64,000 bases of DNA from Salinimicrobium sp. TH3 (GCF_026676115.1 NZ_JAPONB010000010.1:1-64000), one strand, 5' to 3'. Shown: positions 41,931 to 51,871, numbered from the stretch's first letter. The notes: generated from the letters alone by a model not told the origin. Translations and numbers: made by a program.

Positions 41931-42893
41931 TTAGAAGAATCTTGGGGATACGTTGTAACCTTTTGAAAGGCCAAGCAGGTCAAGGTCAAACAGCACCATG
42001 ATTTCATGAGTACCATCATTAAAGTCACCAAGGTTCCCTGTAGTGTAGTCATAGGCATATCCTATTCTAAGTTCTGGAGTGACTCTAAAATTGACAAGAC
42101 CACTTACTGTTTCATCAAAGCGATAAGCAGCACCTACCTCGAAACGATTATAAAGTAGGACGTTTGCAGTAATGTCAACAGAAAGAGGCGCTCCTTCTAC
42201 GGCACGGGCCATAAAGGCTGGTTTTAGCTTTAGATTAGGATTTAAATCGAACACATAACCTCCAGTTAGGAAGTAGTGAATGTTCTCTTCTCCTAGACGT
42301 GCCAACCCTGTTTCATTTTCCAGGTGCTTAGCAGTAAAAAGGTTTGGAGCCGATAAACCAACATAGTATTTATCTCCAAACCAGTAGGCACCTACCCCAA
42401 AATTTGGGAAAGCTTCACTGATGTTCTGGTTTGCTGCAGGATCGGTAACGGGATTTCCGGTTTCAAGACCTCTAAGATCAGCGTCAAAGAAGGTAACTCC
42501 CGCTTTGACCCCAAAAGACAATTTTGAAGTTTCAGTAACAGGAAGAACATACGCTACATCTGCGTAAAGATTGTTCTCCTTTACAACATCTCCAATCTCA
42601 TCATGAACAATGGAGATACCCGCTTCAAGCCTCTCAGTAAGTCCTGTGTGAGCGAAGAAATTCGCTGTTTCAGGAGCTCCGTCTATTCCGGCCCATTGGT
42701 TTCTGTAAATACCACCAACGTTAAGCATGCCCAAGTCATCTATCGCATAAGCGGGGTTGATCACGCTCATGTTATACATATATTGGGTATACATTGGATC
42801 TTGTTGTGCATTACCCTTTATTGAAAAAAGGGCAATGCAAGCAACTGTAAGAATTTTTATAAAAGAATTTCTCATTTGTTTTGAATGTTTCAA
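41931..42893 (-). CDS. PorP/SprF-family type IX membrane protein
   Basis: A 320-residue outer-membrane beta-barrel of the PorP/SprF family, needed for secretion or attachment of specific adhesins. It begins with a signal peptide (ending GNAQ), then the family start QDPMYTQYMYNMSVINPAYA and the closing ELRIGYAYDYTTGNLGDFN followed by HEIMVLFDL. It lies 2 nt after the adhesin gene and 12 nt before the OmpA-type gene. By analogy with SprB-SprF it would specifically serve the adhesin upstream. Confidence 0.92.
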   Translation of the reverse strand: MKHSKQMRNSFIKILTVACIALFSIKGNAQQDPMYTQYMYNMSVINPAYAIDDLGMLNVGGIYRNQWAGIDGAPETANFFAHTGLTERLEAGISIVHDEIGDVVKENNLYADVAYVLPVTETSKLSFGVKAGVTFFDADLRGLETGNPVTDPAANQNISEAFPNFGVGAYWFGDKYYVGLSAPNLFTAKHLENETGLARLGEENIHYFLTGGYVFDLNPNLKLKPAFMARAVEGAPLSVDITANVLLYNRFEVGAAYRFDETVSGLVNFRVTPELRIGYAYDYTTGNLGDFNDGTHEIMVLFDLDLLGLSKGYNVSPRFF

Positions 42894-42895
42894 AA

Positions 42896-45800
42896 TTATC
42901 TGCTTAAGTACAATTTACCTTGAGTAGGCGCTGTTTGTCCATCGTTGTAGTATAATATGTAGAAATAAACTCCTACAGGTAATACTCCACTTCCAATCGA
43001 ACCTTCAGTAGAAGTTCCATCCCATCCCGGGTTTTCTCCTTTACCAACGTATACCGGCTCTCCCCATCTGTTGTAAATTTCCAACATGTGGTTAGGATAT
43101 TCCGCAGAGATACCTGTGATGGCGAAATAGTCATTAATACCATCCCCATTCGGAGTAAAGATTTCAGGAATAACTATTGGACAGAAATCAGCAGTAACCG
43201 CTAATCTTGTTGAACTTTCACAGCCTTCATCGTTTGTAGAAGTTGCGTAGTAAATAGTGCCGTCTGTAAGGGTAGTCATTCTACTCAATGGATCGGTACT
43301 TGTTGCAGTAGCATACCAGGTAATATCACCATTAGCAGAAACAATTTCTTCAAGATCAGCAAGTGTTCCATCGATAGGAATGCACTCTGCATTCGGAACG
43401 AGAACAGGAGCATCTGAATTTGAGAAAGAAACTGTTAAACTGGCAGCATCAGAGACACAACCGGCAACATTTGTTTGTGTTACATAGTAAGTGCCTTCAG
43501 TAAGTTCCTCTGTACTTCCTACTTCGGTTGTTAATGTCTCATCTGAATACACAGTGAAAGTAGCATTAACTTCTCCAGAGATTTCAAGATCGGCTATAGT
43601 AGCGCCATCTAAACCACATTGTGTGAAGGGGGTTACAGATGGAGCGGCTGGACTGTCAGACAAAGTCACTGTTACAGAAGGTCTGTCGTCGCAAATTCCT
43701 TCAACAGGACCGGCGTAATAAACGCTTCCATCCACAAGAGCAGTGGTTGCATCAAGTGCTTCTGTAGCATCTGTTGAAGAATACCAAAGAACTCCTGCAG
43801 GCATAAGATCGGCCACAGTTGGTTCGCTATCACAGAATGTTTGTTCTGTTACGGTTACTTCAGGACAGTTTGGTTCCTGAGTACCTATTACTACAGTAAC
43901 TGTAGCTGAAGCGGAACATCCGTTGTCGCTCGTTACAGTATAGGTGTAAACTCCTTCTTCGTCGGTTGCAGGGTCAAATGATCCGTCAACTTCTTCTCCG
44001 TCAAAAGTCCATGTTCCGTCAGCTTCAGGCGTTCCACCCAATTCATCGAAAAGATTTTGTTCTTCAGTATCGCCTGATTCAACGAATAGTTGCCCAGGAG
44101 TTCCTGCATCAGGATTACCTAAAATAGTCACTTCGATTATTGCTTCAGACTCACAATCAGTTCCCTCGCCCACAGTATAAGTTGTAGAATAAGTTGTAGG
44201 ATAAGAGGTTAAAGCATTGTATGCTGCTGTTATTTCTGGCAAGTTTGAAAAAGTTCCACCACGAGTGGTGTCTGGATTTAGAAGGTCGAGTAGATAATTT
44301 CTTACCTCGCCCTGGGTCACCTGGTTTGGCAGCGTATTTCTACATTCTTCTATACCAAGGATATCATCTCCTGCTTCGTCGCCTTCAAGCACAGTAATCA
44401 AGAACTGCGAAGAAGCCTCGCCAGTAATGCATTCTGACTCACTTATCGTATAGGTAATTGTATAACCGCTCTGTTGAGCTCCTAAAGCAGCATTGAACAT
44501 GTTGTTTTCCACACCTTCACCTGAGAAAGTTCCACCTGGAGTTGCGCCTGCTTCTGCTATAAAAGCAGTAAGGTCAATCATTCCATCAGTTGAACAAACC
44601 GTTTGGTTTGCAAAATCTCCTGCATTAGCTTCCTCTCCTTGATTTATTGTAACTTCAATAGTGATTACACCCTCCTCACAGACAGTAGTTGCCGGGGTAG
44701 TATAAGTAAAGTTAAAAGTTTCAGATTCTGAATCAGGACTTTGGATATAGTTGAATAATCTACCCAGTTCATCGTCATCACCATCGGCAAAATTGACAGG
44801 GTTTACACTTACACCCATGTCTTCTAGAATGATGGTAATATATTCTTCGGCATCTGCAGGTACTTGAACAATTTCCTGTGCTTCAGCAATACAAAAGGTC
44901 AGGGGAATATTTCCTGAGACTGGTGCATTTTGTACATTGATTGTGAATTGTGAAGATGGTTCACCAGTTAAGCAATCATCTTCAGATTCGTTTACCGTAT
45001 AGGTAATAGTATAACCGCCCTGTTGAGCTCCTAAAGCAGCATTGAACATGTTGTTTTCCACACCTTCACCTGAGAAAGTTCCACCTGGAGTTGCGCCCGC
45101 TTCTGCTATAAAAGCAGTAAGGTCAATCATTCCATCAGTTGAACAAACCGTTTGATTTGCAAAGTCTCCTGCATTAGCTTCCTCTCCTTGATTAATTGTA
45201 ACTTCAATAGTAATTACACCCTCCTCACAGATAGTAGTTGCCGGGGTAGTATAGGTAAAGTTAAAAGTTTCGGATTCTGAATCAGGATTTTGGATATAGT
45301 TGAATAATCTGCCCAGTTCCTCGTCATCACCATCGGCGAAATTGACAGGGTTTACATTAACACCCATGTCTTCTAGAATGATGGTAATATATTCTTCGGC
45401 ATCTGCAGGTATTTGAACTATTTCCTGTGCTTCAGCAATACAAAAGGTCAGAGGAATATTTCCTGAGACTGGTGCATTTTGCACATTGATTGTGAACTGT
45501 GAAGAAGCTTCGCCAGTAACGCATTCTGACTCACTTACCGTATAGGTAATAGAATAACCGCCCTGTTGAGCTCCTAAAGCAGCATTGAACATGTTGTTTT
45601 CCACACCTTCACCTGAGAAAGTTCCACCTGGAGTTGCGCCTGCTTCTGCAGTAAAAGCAGTAAGGTCAATCATTCCATCAGTTGAACAAACCGTTTGGTT
45701 TGCAAAGTCTCCTGCATTAGCTTCCTCAACATTATTTATAGTTACGTCAATAGTAATTTCTCCACTTTCACAATCTGTATTTTCAGAAGGATTATTATAG

Positions 45801-46843
45801 ATGAAGTTAAATGTTTCAGAGTCAGAAGTGGGAGTTGCAATAAATGCTAATAAATCATTAACCTCGGCAAAAGCATCTGCTTCAAAATTGGCTGGATTAA
45901 CAACAATTTCTTCCCCTTGAAGTAAAGTAGAAAAATAAATGAAAGCATCTTCAGGAGCCTGTAATAGTTCTCTTGCCTCAGTTACACAAAATTCAAGTGG
46001 GAAATTTCCCGAAAATGGTAATGGAGCAACTTCTACCTGCACTTCAAATCGTTCAATACTTTCACAGGGGGGAAGAGGTGAGTTACTTCTATTTATGATC
46101 TGACTCACGAAATATGATTCTCCGTTAATTAGCGGAGTGGAAGCATCTAATGCAGGATTAGAAGTTCGGGTGCTATACCATCTAAAATTTTGTGTATTAG
46201 GACTAGTCGCTTCAGCCTGTAAATCGCCTACCGTAGCACCTGAGCAAAATGTCTGCAAGGACTCGGCCACTGGGGCCATAACTGGAATAGGATCATATCT
46301 CAAAGCTAGTCTGCTTGAAGGACATCCATCATCTGAAAATTGACCAGCAAAATAATTTTCACCTTTTTCAAGAGGTGTATTGTTCGGTAATGGTTCTCCA
46401 GAGAACTCTTCTGCATAAATTGCAATATCACTTCCTTCTATTAAATCAATTAATTCTTCAACAGTAGTTGTGTCATCCTCCCCATACTCGCAAGGTTGAA
46501 AAGTAATTCCAAAACGGGAAATCGGTGGACCAACATTGTCTACCGTTACTGCGACTTCCACTCTTTCGGTACAATTTCCGCTTGTATTTCCTGCAAAGTA
46601 GCTTTCATCCTGTAGAAGTTCGTCAAAAGGAATGGGGGTGGTAGAGGTTGCGGTTCGGTACCAACGAACATCATCTCCACTTGCTGTCGCATCAAGATCA
46701 GCTACCGTGGATAGATAGCAGTATTCTTGGGTCTGATCGGATACAGTAGGACAGTTCTGTCCATACGAGTAGGTTCCGCTAAATAAAAATAAGGCAAAAA
46801 AGAGTAATGGTACTCCCTTCTTACCTAGAGTAAAAATTCGCAT
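42896..46843 (-). CDS. Large repeat adhesin with type B type IX sorting domain
   Basis: A 1315-residue secreted surface protein. A signal peptide precedes several Ig-like modules of the Bacteroidota type with TVADL/YFAG landmarks. Three tandem units of about 182 residues follow (DNA 46012 to about 44376), then further Ig-like modules, and the C-terminal sorting domain (PEIFTPNGDGINDYFAI, LEIYNRWGEPVY, GVYFYILYYNDG) of the gliding-motility-associated type B. It would be exported by the type IX system and held at the surface with the PorP/SprF protein. Ligand is unknown. An SprB-like role in gliding is possible, but it is much shorter than classic SprB. Confidence 0.9.
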   Translation of the reverse strand: MRIFTLGKKGVPLLFFALFLFSGTYSYGQNCPTVSDQTQEYCYLSTVADLDATASGDDVRWYRTATSTTPIPFDELLQDESYFAGNTSGNCTERVEVAVTVDNVGPPISRFGITFQPCEYGEDDTTTVEELIDLIEGSDIAIYAEEFSGEPLPNNTPLEKGENYFAGQFSDDGCPSSRLALRYDPIPVMAPVAESLQTFCSGATVGDLQAEATSPNTQNFRWYSTRTSNPALDASTPLINGESYFVSQIINRSNSPLPPCESIERFEVQVEVAPLPFSGNFPLEFCVTEARELLQAPEDAFIYFSTLLQGEEIVVNPANFEADAFAEVNDLLAFIATPTSDSETFNFIYNNPSENTDCESGEITIDVTINNVEEANAGDFANQTVCSTDGMIDLTAFTAEAGATPGGTFSGEGVENNMFNAALGAQQGGYSITYTVSESECVTGEASSQFTINVQNAPVSGNIPLTFCIAEAQEIVQIPADAEEYITIILEDMGVNVNPVNFADGDDEELGRLFNYIQNPDSESETFNFTYTTPATTICEEGVITIEVTINQGEEANAGDFANQTVCSTDGMIDLTAFIAEAGATPGGTFSGEGVENNMFNAALGAQQGGYTITYTVNESEDDCLTGEPSSQFTINVQNAPVSGNIPLTFCIAEAQEIVQVPADAEEYITIILEDMGVSVNPVNFADGDDDELGRLFNYIQSPDSESETFNFTYTTPATTVCEEGVITIEVTINQGEEANAGDFANQTVCSTDGMIDLTAFIAEAGATPGGTFSGEGVENNMFNAALGAQQSGYTITYTISESECITGEASSQFLITVLEGDEAGDDILGIEECRNTLPNQVTQGEVRNYLLDLLNPDTTRGGTFSNLPEITAAYNALTSYPTTYSTTYTVGEGTDCESEAIIEVTILGNPDAGTPGQLFVESGDTEEQNLFDELGGTPEADGTWTFDGEEVDGSFDPATDEEGVYTYTVTSDNGCSASATVTVVIGTQEPNCPEVTVTEQTFCDSEPTVADLMPAGVLWYSSTDATEALDATTALVDGSVYYAGPVEGICDDRPSVTVTLSDSPAAPSVTPFTQCGLDGATIADLEISGEVNATFTVYSDETLTTEVGSTEELTEGTYYVTQTNVAGCVSDAASLTVSFSNSDAPVLVPNAECIPIDGTLADLEEIVSANGDITWYATATSTDPLSRMTTLTDGTIYYATSTNDEGCESSTRLAVTADFCPIVIPEIFTPNGDGINDYFAITGISAEYPNHMLEIYNRWGEPVYVGKGENPGWDGTSTEGSIGSGVLPVGVYFYILYYNDGQTAPTQGKLYLSR
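44376..46012 (-). repeat. Three tandem coding repeats in the adhesin gene
   Basis: Units begin at 46012, 45466 and 44917 (read on the minus strand) and are about 546-549 bp each. The second and third units are nearly identical at the DNA level over their full length. The first shares only its second half with them (from about 45740 down), while its first half has diverged. This suggests recent duplication or gene conversion of part of the array. Confidence 0.85.
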
Positions 46844-46893
46844 AGGCTTTAAGTGTTAAATTTAATCAATTTGTATTTATGGTTTTCATGGTT

Positions 46894-46901
46894 CAAATAT
46901 A
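46894..46901 (-). promoter_or_regulatory. -7 box upstream of the adhesin operon
   Basis: On the minus strand this reads TATATTTG, a full TAnnTTTG match, 50 nt before the adhesin start. The -33 element is not clear. The rest of the 358-nt gap to mpl is AT-rich and holds only a weak TATATTTA (47178-47185) that may serve mpl. Confidence 0.5.
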
Positions 46902-47201
46902 CAGTATACATGCATATTAAAACTTAAACTCCTGTTAAGTGAGGAGTGTAAGCAGATTGCTTTAAAAACAATTATATGTTGCTGAAGTAGGGGAGGTTAA
47001 AAGTACAATTTTTTCATTAATAATATTTTTTTAGGAGTTTTTTTACACGCATAAAGTTAAAAAAGTTTTTTGTCGAACAAATAGGACTCACAGTTGGACA
47101 TAGGAACTGCTTATTTGTTACAAAAATTCCTAAAATTTTTTACGGAATTCTAAAGTCTGTCTTTCTGCGTATTCCTTTATATTTACTCAAAAATTAAAAA
47201 A

Positions 47202-48557
47202 ATGCGGCTACATTTTATAGCAATTGGGGGTAGCGCGATGCACAATCTTGCTCTCGCACTTCATCAAAAAGGATATACGATAACCGGGAGTGATGATATG
47301 ATCTATGAACCTTCCAGATCCAGACTTAAAAAGGAAGGGCTTCTTCCAGGTGAATATGGTTGGTTTAAGGAAAAAATTTCAGAAGAAATTGATGCTGTTA
47401 TACTTGGGATGCACGCCAGAGAAGATAACCCGGAACTGGAAAGAGCTCAACAGCTTGGAGTGTCAATTTATTCCTATCCGGAATTTTTATATGAGCAGTC
47501 AAAAGAAAAAACCCGGGTAGTTATTGGTGGTTCTCACGGTAAGACTACAATTACTTCCATGATCCTGCATGTTCTCAACTACCACCACAAAAATGTGGAT
47601 TACATGGTAGGAGCACAACTGGAAGGCTTTGACACTATGGTTCACTTAACTAAAGAGAATGACTTTATCGTGCTGGAGGGGGATGAATACCTTTCTTCGG
47701 CCATAGATCGTCGACCAAAGTTTCACATTTATAAACCAAACATAGCCCTGCTTAGCGGAATTGCCTGGGATCATATTAACGTTTTTCCCACTTTAGATGA
47801 GTACCTGGAGCAGTTTAAAATTTTTATAGATTCCATAGTTAAAGGAGGTATTCTTGTATATAATGAAGAGGATAAACACCTTAAAAAACTTGTGGAAGAA
47901 TCTAATAATACCATCAGGAAACATCCTTATAGCACTCCTGAATATCACGTGGAGAATGAACAGACTCTTCTACATACTTCTGAAGGAGATATGCCAGTGT
48001 CAATTTTTGGAGAGCACAACCTACAAAATCTGGCAGGAGCAAAATGGATTTGTCAGCACATGGGTATAGACGAAGAAGATTTTTATGAAGCCATTGCCTC
48101 TTTTAAAGGAGCTTCAAAAAGGCTGGAAAAGATTGCCGAAACAAAAGGAACTGTAGTGTATAAAGATTTTGCTCATAGCCCGTCAAAGGTTATGGCTACT
48201 ACAAGAGCAGTAAAACAACAATATCCCGACAGGCATGTTATAGCTTGCCTGGAATTACACACCTACAGCAGTTTGAACTCAGAATTTCTCCTGCAGTATA
48301 AATCGTCTTTGGATACCGCCGATGAAGCTGTTGTTTTCTTTTCTCCTGAAGCCGTGGAAAATAAAAAACTTGATCCGATCTCAAAAGAGCAGATATTAGA
48401 ATCTTTTTCAAGAAAGGATCTTACTGTATATACCAATCCCGTGGACTTTAAAGAATTTCTAAAAGAACAGAATTATGATAATAAAGTGCTCCTGTTAATG
48501 AGCAGTGGGAATTATGGTGGTCTGGATTTCGAGGAGATCAAGAATTGGATATCCTAA
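47202..48557 (+). CDS. mpl: UDP-N-acetylmuramate:tripeptide ligase
   Basis: Mpl reattaches recovered murein tripeptide to UDP-MurNAc in cell-wall recycling. The 451-residue Mur-ligase-type protein starts with MRLHFIAIGGSAMHNLAL, has the ATP loop GGSHGKTT at 109-116, FIVLEGDEYLSSAID and LSGIAWDHINVFPT, and closes with the C-terminal domain (VYKDFAHSPSKVMAT). The SAMHNLA start and DEYLSS distinguish it from MurC. It stands alone, with a weak -7 box 17 nt upstream. Confidence 0.9.
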   Translation: MRLHFIAIGGSAMHNLALALHQKGYTITGSDDMIYEPSRSRLKKEGLLPGEYGWFKEKISEEIDAVILGMHAREDNPELERAQQLGVSIYSYPEFLYEQSKEKTRVVIGGSHGKTTITSMILHVLNYHHKNVDYMVGAQLEGFDTMVHLTKENDFIVLEGDEYLSSAIDRRPKFHIYKPNIALLSGIAWDHINVFPTLDEYLEQFKIFIDSIVKGGILVYNEEDKHLKKLVEESNNTIRKHPYSTPEYHVENEQTLLHTSEGDMPVSIFGEHNLQNLAGAKWICQHMGIDEEDFYEAIASFKGASKRLEKIAETKGTVVYKDFAHSPSKVMATTRAVKQQYPDRHVIACLELHTYSSLNSEFLLQYKSSLDTADEAVVFFSPEAVENKKLDPISKEQILESFSRKDLTVYTNPVDFKEFLKEQNYDNKVLLLMSSGNYGGLDFEEIKNWIS

Positions 48558-48609
48558 AATAGCATTTATGAAATAGCTTCATTTTGCTATCTTTAAATAA
48601 ATTGAACCA

Positions 48610-49311
48610 ATGGATCCTCAAAAATCATCATCTTTTACAATTAAACATTGGGCAGAGGGAGACCGCCCCAGGGAGAAACTTCTTCAAAAAGGCAGACAAC
48701 ACCTCACTGATGCCGAGTTGCTGGCAATTTTAATTGGATCTGGAAATAAGAATGAATCGGCAGTCGAGGTGTGCAAAAAAGTACTTTCCAAAGCTGGTGA
48801 TAATCTTAATGAATTAGGGAGGTTTACTATAAACCAGCTAATGGAAGTAAGAGGAATAGGGCAGGTGAGAGCTTTGACTATTGTAGCAGCTCTTGAACTT
48901 GGCCGTAGACGCCGCTCTTCTGAAGCGTTGGAAAAGAAGAAGATTTCCTCAAGCACTTCAGTCTTTGAACTTATGCAGCCCAAAATAGGAGAATTGCCTC
49001 ATGAGGAATTCTGGATTCTCTATCTTAATAATTCGAATAAGGTTATCCAGGAGCTGCCACTTAGCAAAGGAGGTATAACGGGAACTTTAGTAGATATTAG
49101 ACTGGCTTACAAACAGGCATTGAATTTGGGTGCCACGGCCACAATCCTTGTGCATAATCATCCCTCGGGGAATCTTAATCCAAGTGCAGCTGATAAGCAA
49201 CTGACTCAAAAATTTAAGATAGCGGGAGAGTCCCTCGATATTAAAGTTCTGGACCATCTCATAATTACCGAAAATTCTTACTTCAGCTTTGCCGATGAAG
49301 GCTTGCTGTAA
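48610..49311 (+). CDS. radC: RadC-family protein
   Basis: A 233-residue protein with an N-terminal helix-hairpin-helix region (LMEVRGIGQVRALTIVAALE) and a C-terminal JAB/MPN-type metal site: His182 and His184 in VHNHPSG and Asp195 in PSAAD. The name comes from an old repair phenotype that has not held up; the true role is not known. A TATCTTTA -7-like box lies at 48588-48595, 14 nt before the start. It is followed by the deacetylase-like gene after 10 nt. Confidence 0.9.
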   Translation: MDPQKSSSFTIKHWAEGDRPREKLLQKGRQHLTDAELLAILIGSGNKNESAVEVCKKVLSKAGDNLNELGRFTINQLMEVRGIGQVRALTIVAALELGRRRRSSEALEKKKISSSTSVFELMQPKIGELPHEEFWILYLNNSNKVIQELPLSKGGITGTLVDIRLAYKQALNLGATATILVHNHPSGNLNPSAADKQLTQKFKIAGESLDIKVLDHLIITENSYFSFADEGLL

Positions 49312-49321
49312 AAACTAATCT

Positions 49322-50611
49322 ATGCTGCTGGTATATACCCAGAAAATCACCCCAAGAATTACATATGTGTTTAAACACGTGTGTACACAAATTTTATGTT
49401 TACCGGTAGGTTTTACATCAAAAATTGAAGAATTTGTAGCACATGAAGGAATGAAATTATCTTATGGCAAACAAAGTTTGGCAAATGAGGTTTTTATTCA
49501 GAATGTAGACCTTTTATTGGAGCAGGGAATAAATGATCTTGAGGTAAAGGTACAGGACTGGGATGAGGTACCTTGTTTCTTTGCAGTGGGGGAGGCTAGT
49601 TCTATTCCCTTTGATATTTTTGCGGCTTCATTTTACTTACTAAGCAGATATGAAGAGTATCTTCCCCATGTAAAAGATGAAGAAGGAAGATTCCAGGCCA
49701 GTGAGAGTTTGGCTTTTCAGGAAGGTTTCTTAGAAAAACCCATAATAGATATTTGGGCTCGGAAATTTCAACAGGTCCTTGAGGATAAATTCCCTAATCA
49801 AAAGTTTCCGAAACGGAATTTTAGCACGCAGACCATTATTGCTGTAACCGAAGCTTATTGCTATAAGAAGAAAGGAATTGTAAGGGTGGTGCTGGGACTG
49901 TTGCTGGACCTTTTCAGGTTTAAGCCGAAATATGTATTGCATAGGCTGCAGGTGATGACTAAAATAAAAAAGGATCCCTATGACATCTATTCTAAAGTAA
50001 TTAGATTTCTTAAAAAATATGATGTTCCAATGAAGTTTATGTTTCAGTTAAGTGACTTTTCCACTTATGACAGAAATATAAATCACAATCGCCTGGAATT
50101 TCAGAGTCTTATAAAATCTGTTGCCGATTATGCCGAGGTAGGATTGCAGCCGGGATTTTATGCCAACCAAAAATTTGTGGTTTTAAAAGAAGAAAAAAAG
50201 CGGCTGGAACAAATAATCAAGAGACCAGTTATAAGTGCAATAAATAACCATTACAACCTGTTGTTGCCCGATACTTATAATCATATGGTGGAACTTGATT
50301 TTCAGGATGATTTCTCCATGGGTTATCCCGAAGCTGTGGGCTTGAGAGCGGGAACCTGTACTCCTTTTCTTTTTTATGATTTGAATTTTGAAATAACCAC
50401 ACCCTTATTAATTCATCCCTATGCTATAAATTCTGAAGCTTTTAGTAAATTAAAAGAAAATGAAATTGAATATAAGGTTCTGGAAATAAAACGACAAATT
50501 TCCATGGTAGACGGAAATTTAATTTCAGTATTCACAAATAAAGATTTTTCTGAATATGCCAATGCGAGAAGGAATTTTTCAATTTTAAAGACACTTAATG
50601 AAATTCAGTAA
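49322..50611 (+). CDS. Polysaccharide-deacetylase-family homologue, active site apparently lost
   Basis: A 429-residue protein matching, over its full length, a conserved flavobacterial family with an N-terminal domain (LLVYTQKITPRITYVFKH, FDIFAASFYLLSRYEEYLPH) and a NodB-like C-terminal domain. Where the active relatives, as I recall them, have IDVDEAYAF, SRQHF and FHNE, this protein has IAVTEAYCY (173-181), INNHY around residue 309, and FTNK (Thr405). All expected metal and catalytic residues seem changed, while overall length and flanks are intact. It is probably a non-catalytic member. It overlaps the yjjG gene by 14 nt. Confidence 0.75.
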   Translation: MLLVYTQKITPRITYVFKHVCTQILCLPVGFTSKIEEFVAHEGMKLSYGKQSLANEVFIQNVDLLLEQGINDLEVKVQDWDEVPCFFAVGEASSIPFDIFAASFYLLSRYEEYLPHVKDEEGRFQASESLAFQEGFLEKPIIDIWARKFQQVLEDKFPNQKFPKRNFSTQTIIAVTEAYCYKKKGIVRVVLGLLLDLFRFKPKYVLHRLQVMTKIKKDPYDIYSKVIRFLKKYDVPMKFMFQLSDFSTYDRNINHNRLEFQSLIKSVADYAEVGLQPGFYANQKFVVLKEEKKRLEQIIKRPVISAINNHYNLLLPDTYNHMVELDFQDDFSMGYPEAVGLRAGTCTPFLFYDLNFEITTPLLIHPYAINSEAFSKLKENEIEYKVLEIKRQISMVDGNLISVFTNKDFSEYANARRNFSILKTLNEIQ

Positions 50612-51287
50612 TATTCGTCATATTTTTTTCGACCTTGACCACACGTTATGGGACTTTGACCGCAACTCGGGATTAGCTTTCAATTCGATTTTTGAAAAGC
50701 ACAAGATCAAAGTGAGGCTGGAGGAATTTCTCGCCATATACGCTCCTATTAATGCCGATTACTGGAAGTTGTACAGGGAAGACAAGGTCACCAAAGAAGA
50801 TCTTCGGTATGGCAGGCTAAAAGATTCTTTTGAAGGGATGAAAGTGAATGTTTCAGATTCTCAAATCAAACAATTGAGTATAGATTATATTGATCATTTA
50901 CCACATCACAATCACCTGCTTCAAGGCGCGGTTGAAATACTTGATTATCTTCAGCCGCAGTATGAGCTTCATATTATCACCAATGGTTTTAAAGAAGTTC
51001 AACATAAAAAGTTAGAAAGTTCTGGGATTCTTAAGTATTTCAGAACTATTACAACTTCCGAAGATGTTGGAGTTAAAAAGCCTCACCAGAGGATCTTTGA
51101 AGTAGCTCTAAGAAATGCCGCTGCCAAGGTTGATGAAAGTATTATGATAGGTGATAATTTTGAAGCAGACATACTTGGAGCGAAGAATTTTGGAATGCAG
51201 GCAATCTTATATAATTACTATAAAGTAGAGTTTTCTCCAGATCATCACCAGGTGATGGAAATGGAAGAATTAAGGGGCTATTTGTAA
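50598..51287 (+). CDS. yjjG: YjjG-family pyrimidine nucleotidase
   Basis: A HAD-superfamily house-cleaning phosphatase of 229 residues that removes phosphate from unusual pyrimidine nucleotides. The catalytic motif I is FFDLDHTLWDF, motif II is HIITNGF, and motif III/IV is GVKKPHQRIFEVALRNA with IMIGDNFEADILGA. The start lies within the end of the deacetylase-like gene (14-nt overlap), so translation is coupled. Confidence 0.9.
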   Translation: MKFSNIRHIFFDLDHTLWDFDRNSGLAFNSIFEKHKIKVRLEEFLAIYAPINADYWKLYREDKVTKEDLRYGRLKDSFEGMKVNVSDSQIKQLSIDYIDHLPHHNHLLQGAVEILDYLQPQYELHIITNGFKEVQHKKLESSGILKYFRTITTSEDVGVKKPHQRIFEVALRNAAAKVDESIMIGDNFEADILGAKNFGMQAILYNYYKVEFSPDHHQVMEMEELRGYL

Positions 51288-51328
51288 TAAGCCGAGACCA
51301 ATTTCGTTAGATAGAGAATTGTAAGAAC

Positions 51329-51871
51329 ATGTCCCTTAAAAAAACATTGTCTAAAATAGCTTTTTTGACGATCCTTCTCGTGTTTTCTTCTTGTGTGAAA
51401 GATGTTGATCTTGACCAGGCCGAAGATATCGTTCTCACCCCTGAAGCGGCTATTGATTTAGTATATTTCACTATAACTTCTGAAGATTTTGCCCCAGGTC
51501 CCGGAGTGGTGGAAACAGCAAGAGATGAGACAAGATTGGATTTTCTTGACGACGATTATATTCAGAACAGTCTTGTGCAGGCCGATTTTAATTTTAGGTT
51601 TACCAACACTTTTGAAAGTCCTTTGACGGCGACTATTAATTTTGTTTCACCTGGAAATGCGGTGCAGCATACTATTATTATACCTGTTCCACAGGGAAGC
51701 ATAGGATCACCTGCAACTGTCGATTTTACAGAGATCATTAATGAAAATCAAATAAACAGAGTAAGAAGAAGTATTAAAGTGTCTGTAGAAATTACAAGGC
51801 ATGAGCCCCTTGCTATTGCAGGATCTTTGCAGCTTGAATCAAAAGGGTTCTACTACTTTGAATTCGAATGA
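51329..51871 (+). CDS. Lipoprotein of unknown function
   Basis: A 180-residue protein with a lipoprotein signal (lipobox VFSSC, Cys22) and a mostly beta-strand body with an acidic start (VKDVDLDQAEDIVLTPEAAI) and a C-terminal SVEITRHEPLAIAGSLQLES. I do not recognise a named family. It begins an operon of three genes, each overlapping the next by the ATGA stop-start. It probably sits in the outer membrane with the DUF5723 protein. Confidence 0.75.
   Translation: MSLKKTLSKIAFLTILLVFSSCVKDVDLDQAEDIVLTPEAAIDLVYFTITSEDFAPGPGVVETARDETRLDFLDDDYIQNSLVQADFNFRFTNTFESPLTATINFVSPGNAVQHTIIIPVPQGSIGSPATVDFTEIINENQINRVRRSIKVSVEITRHEPLAIAGSLQLESKGFYYFEFE

Noticed and set aside
44376-46012. The regular repeats could have been a CRISPR-like or satellite array
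   Set aside because: They are about 546 bp long, remain in frame and encode adhesin modules.
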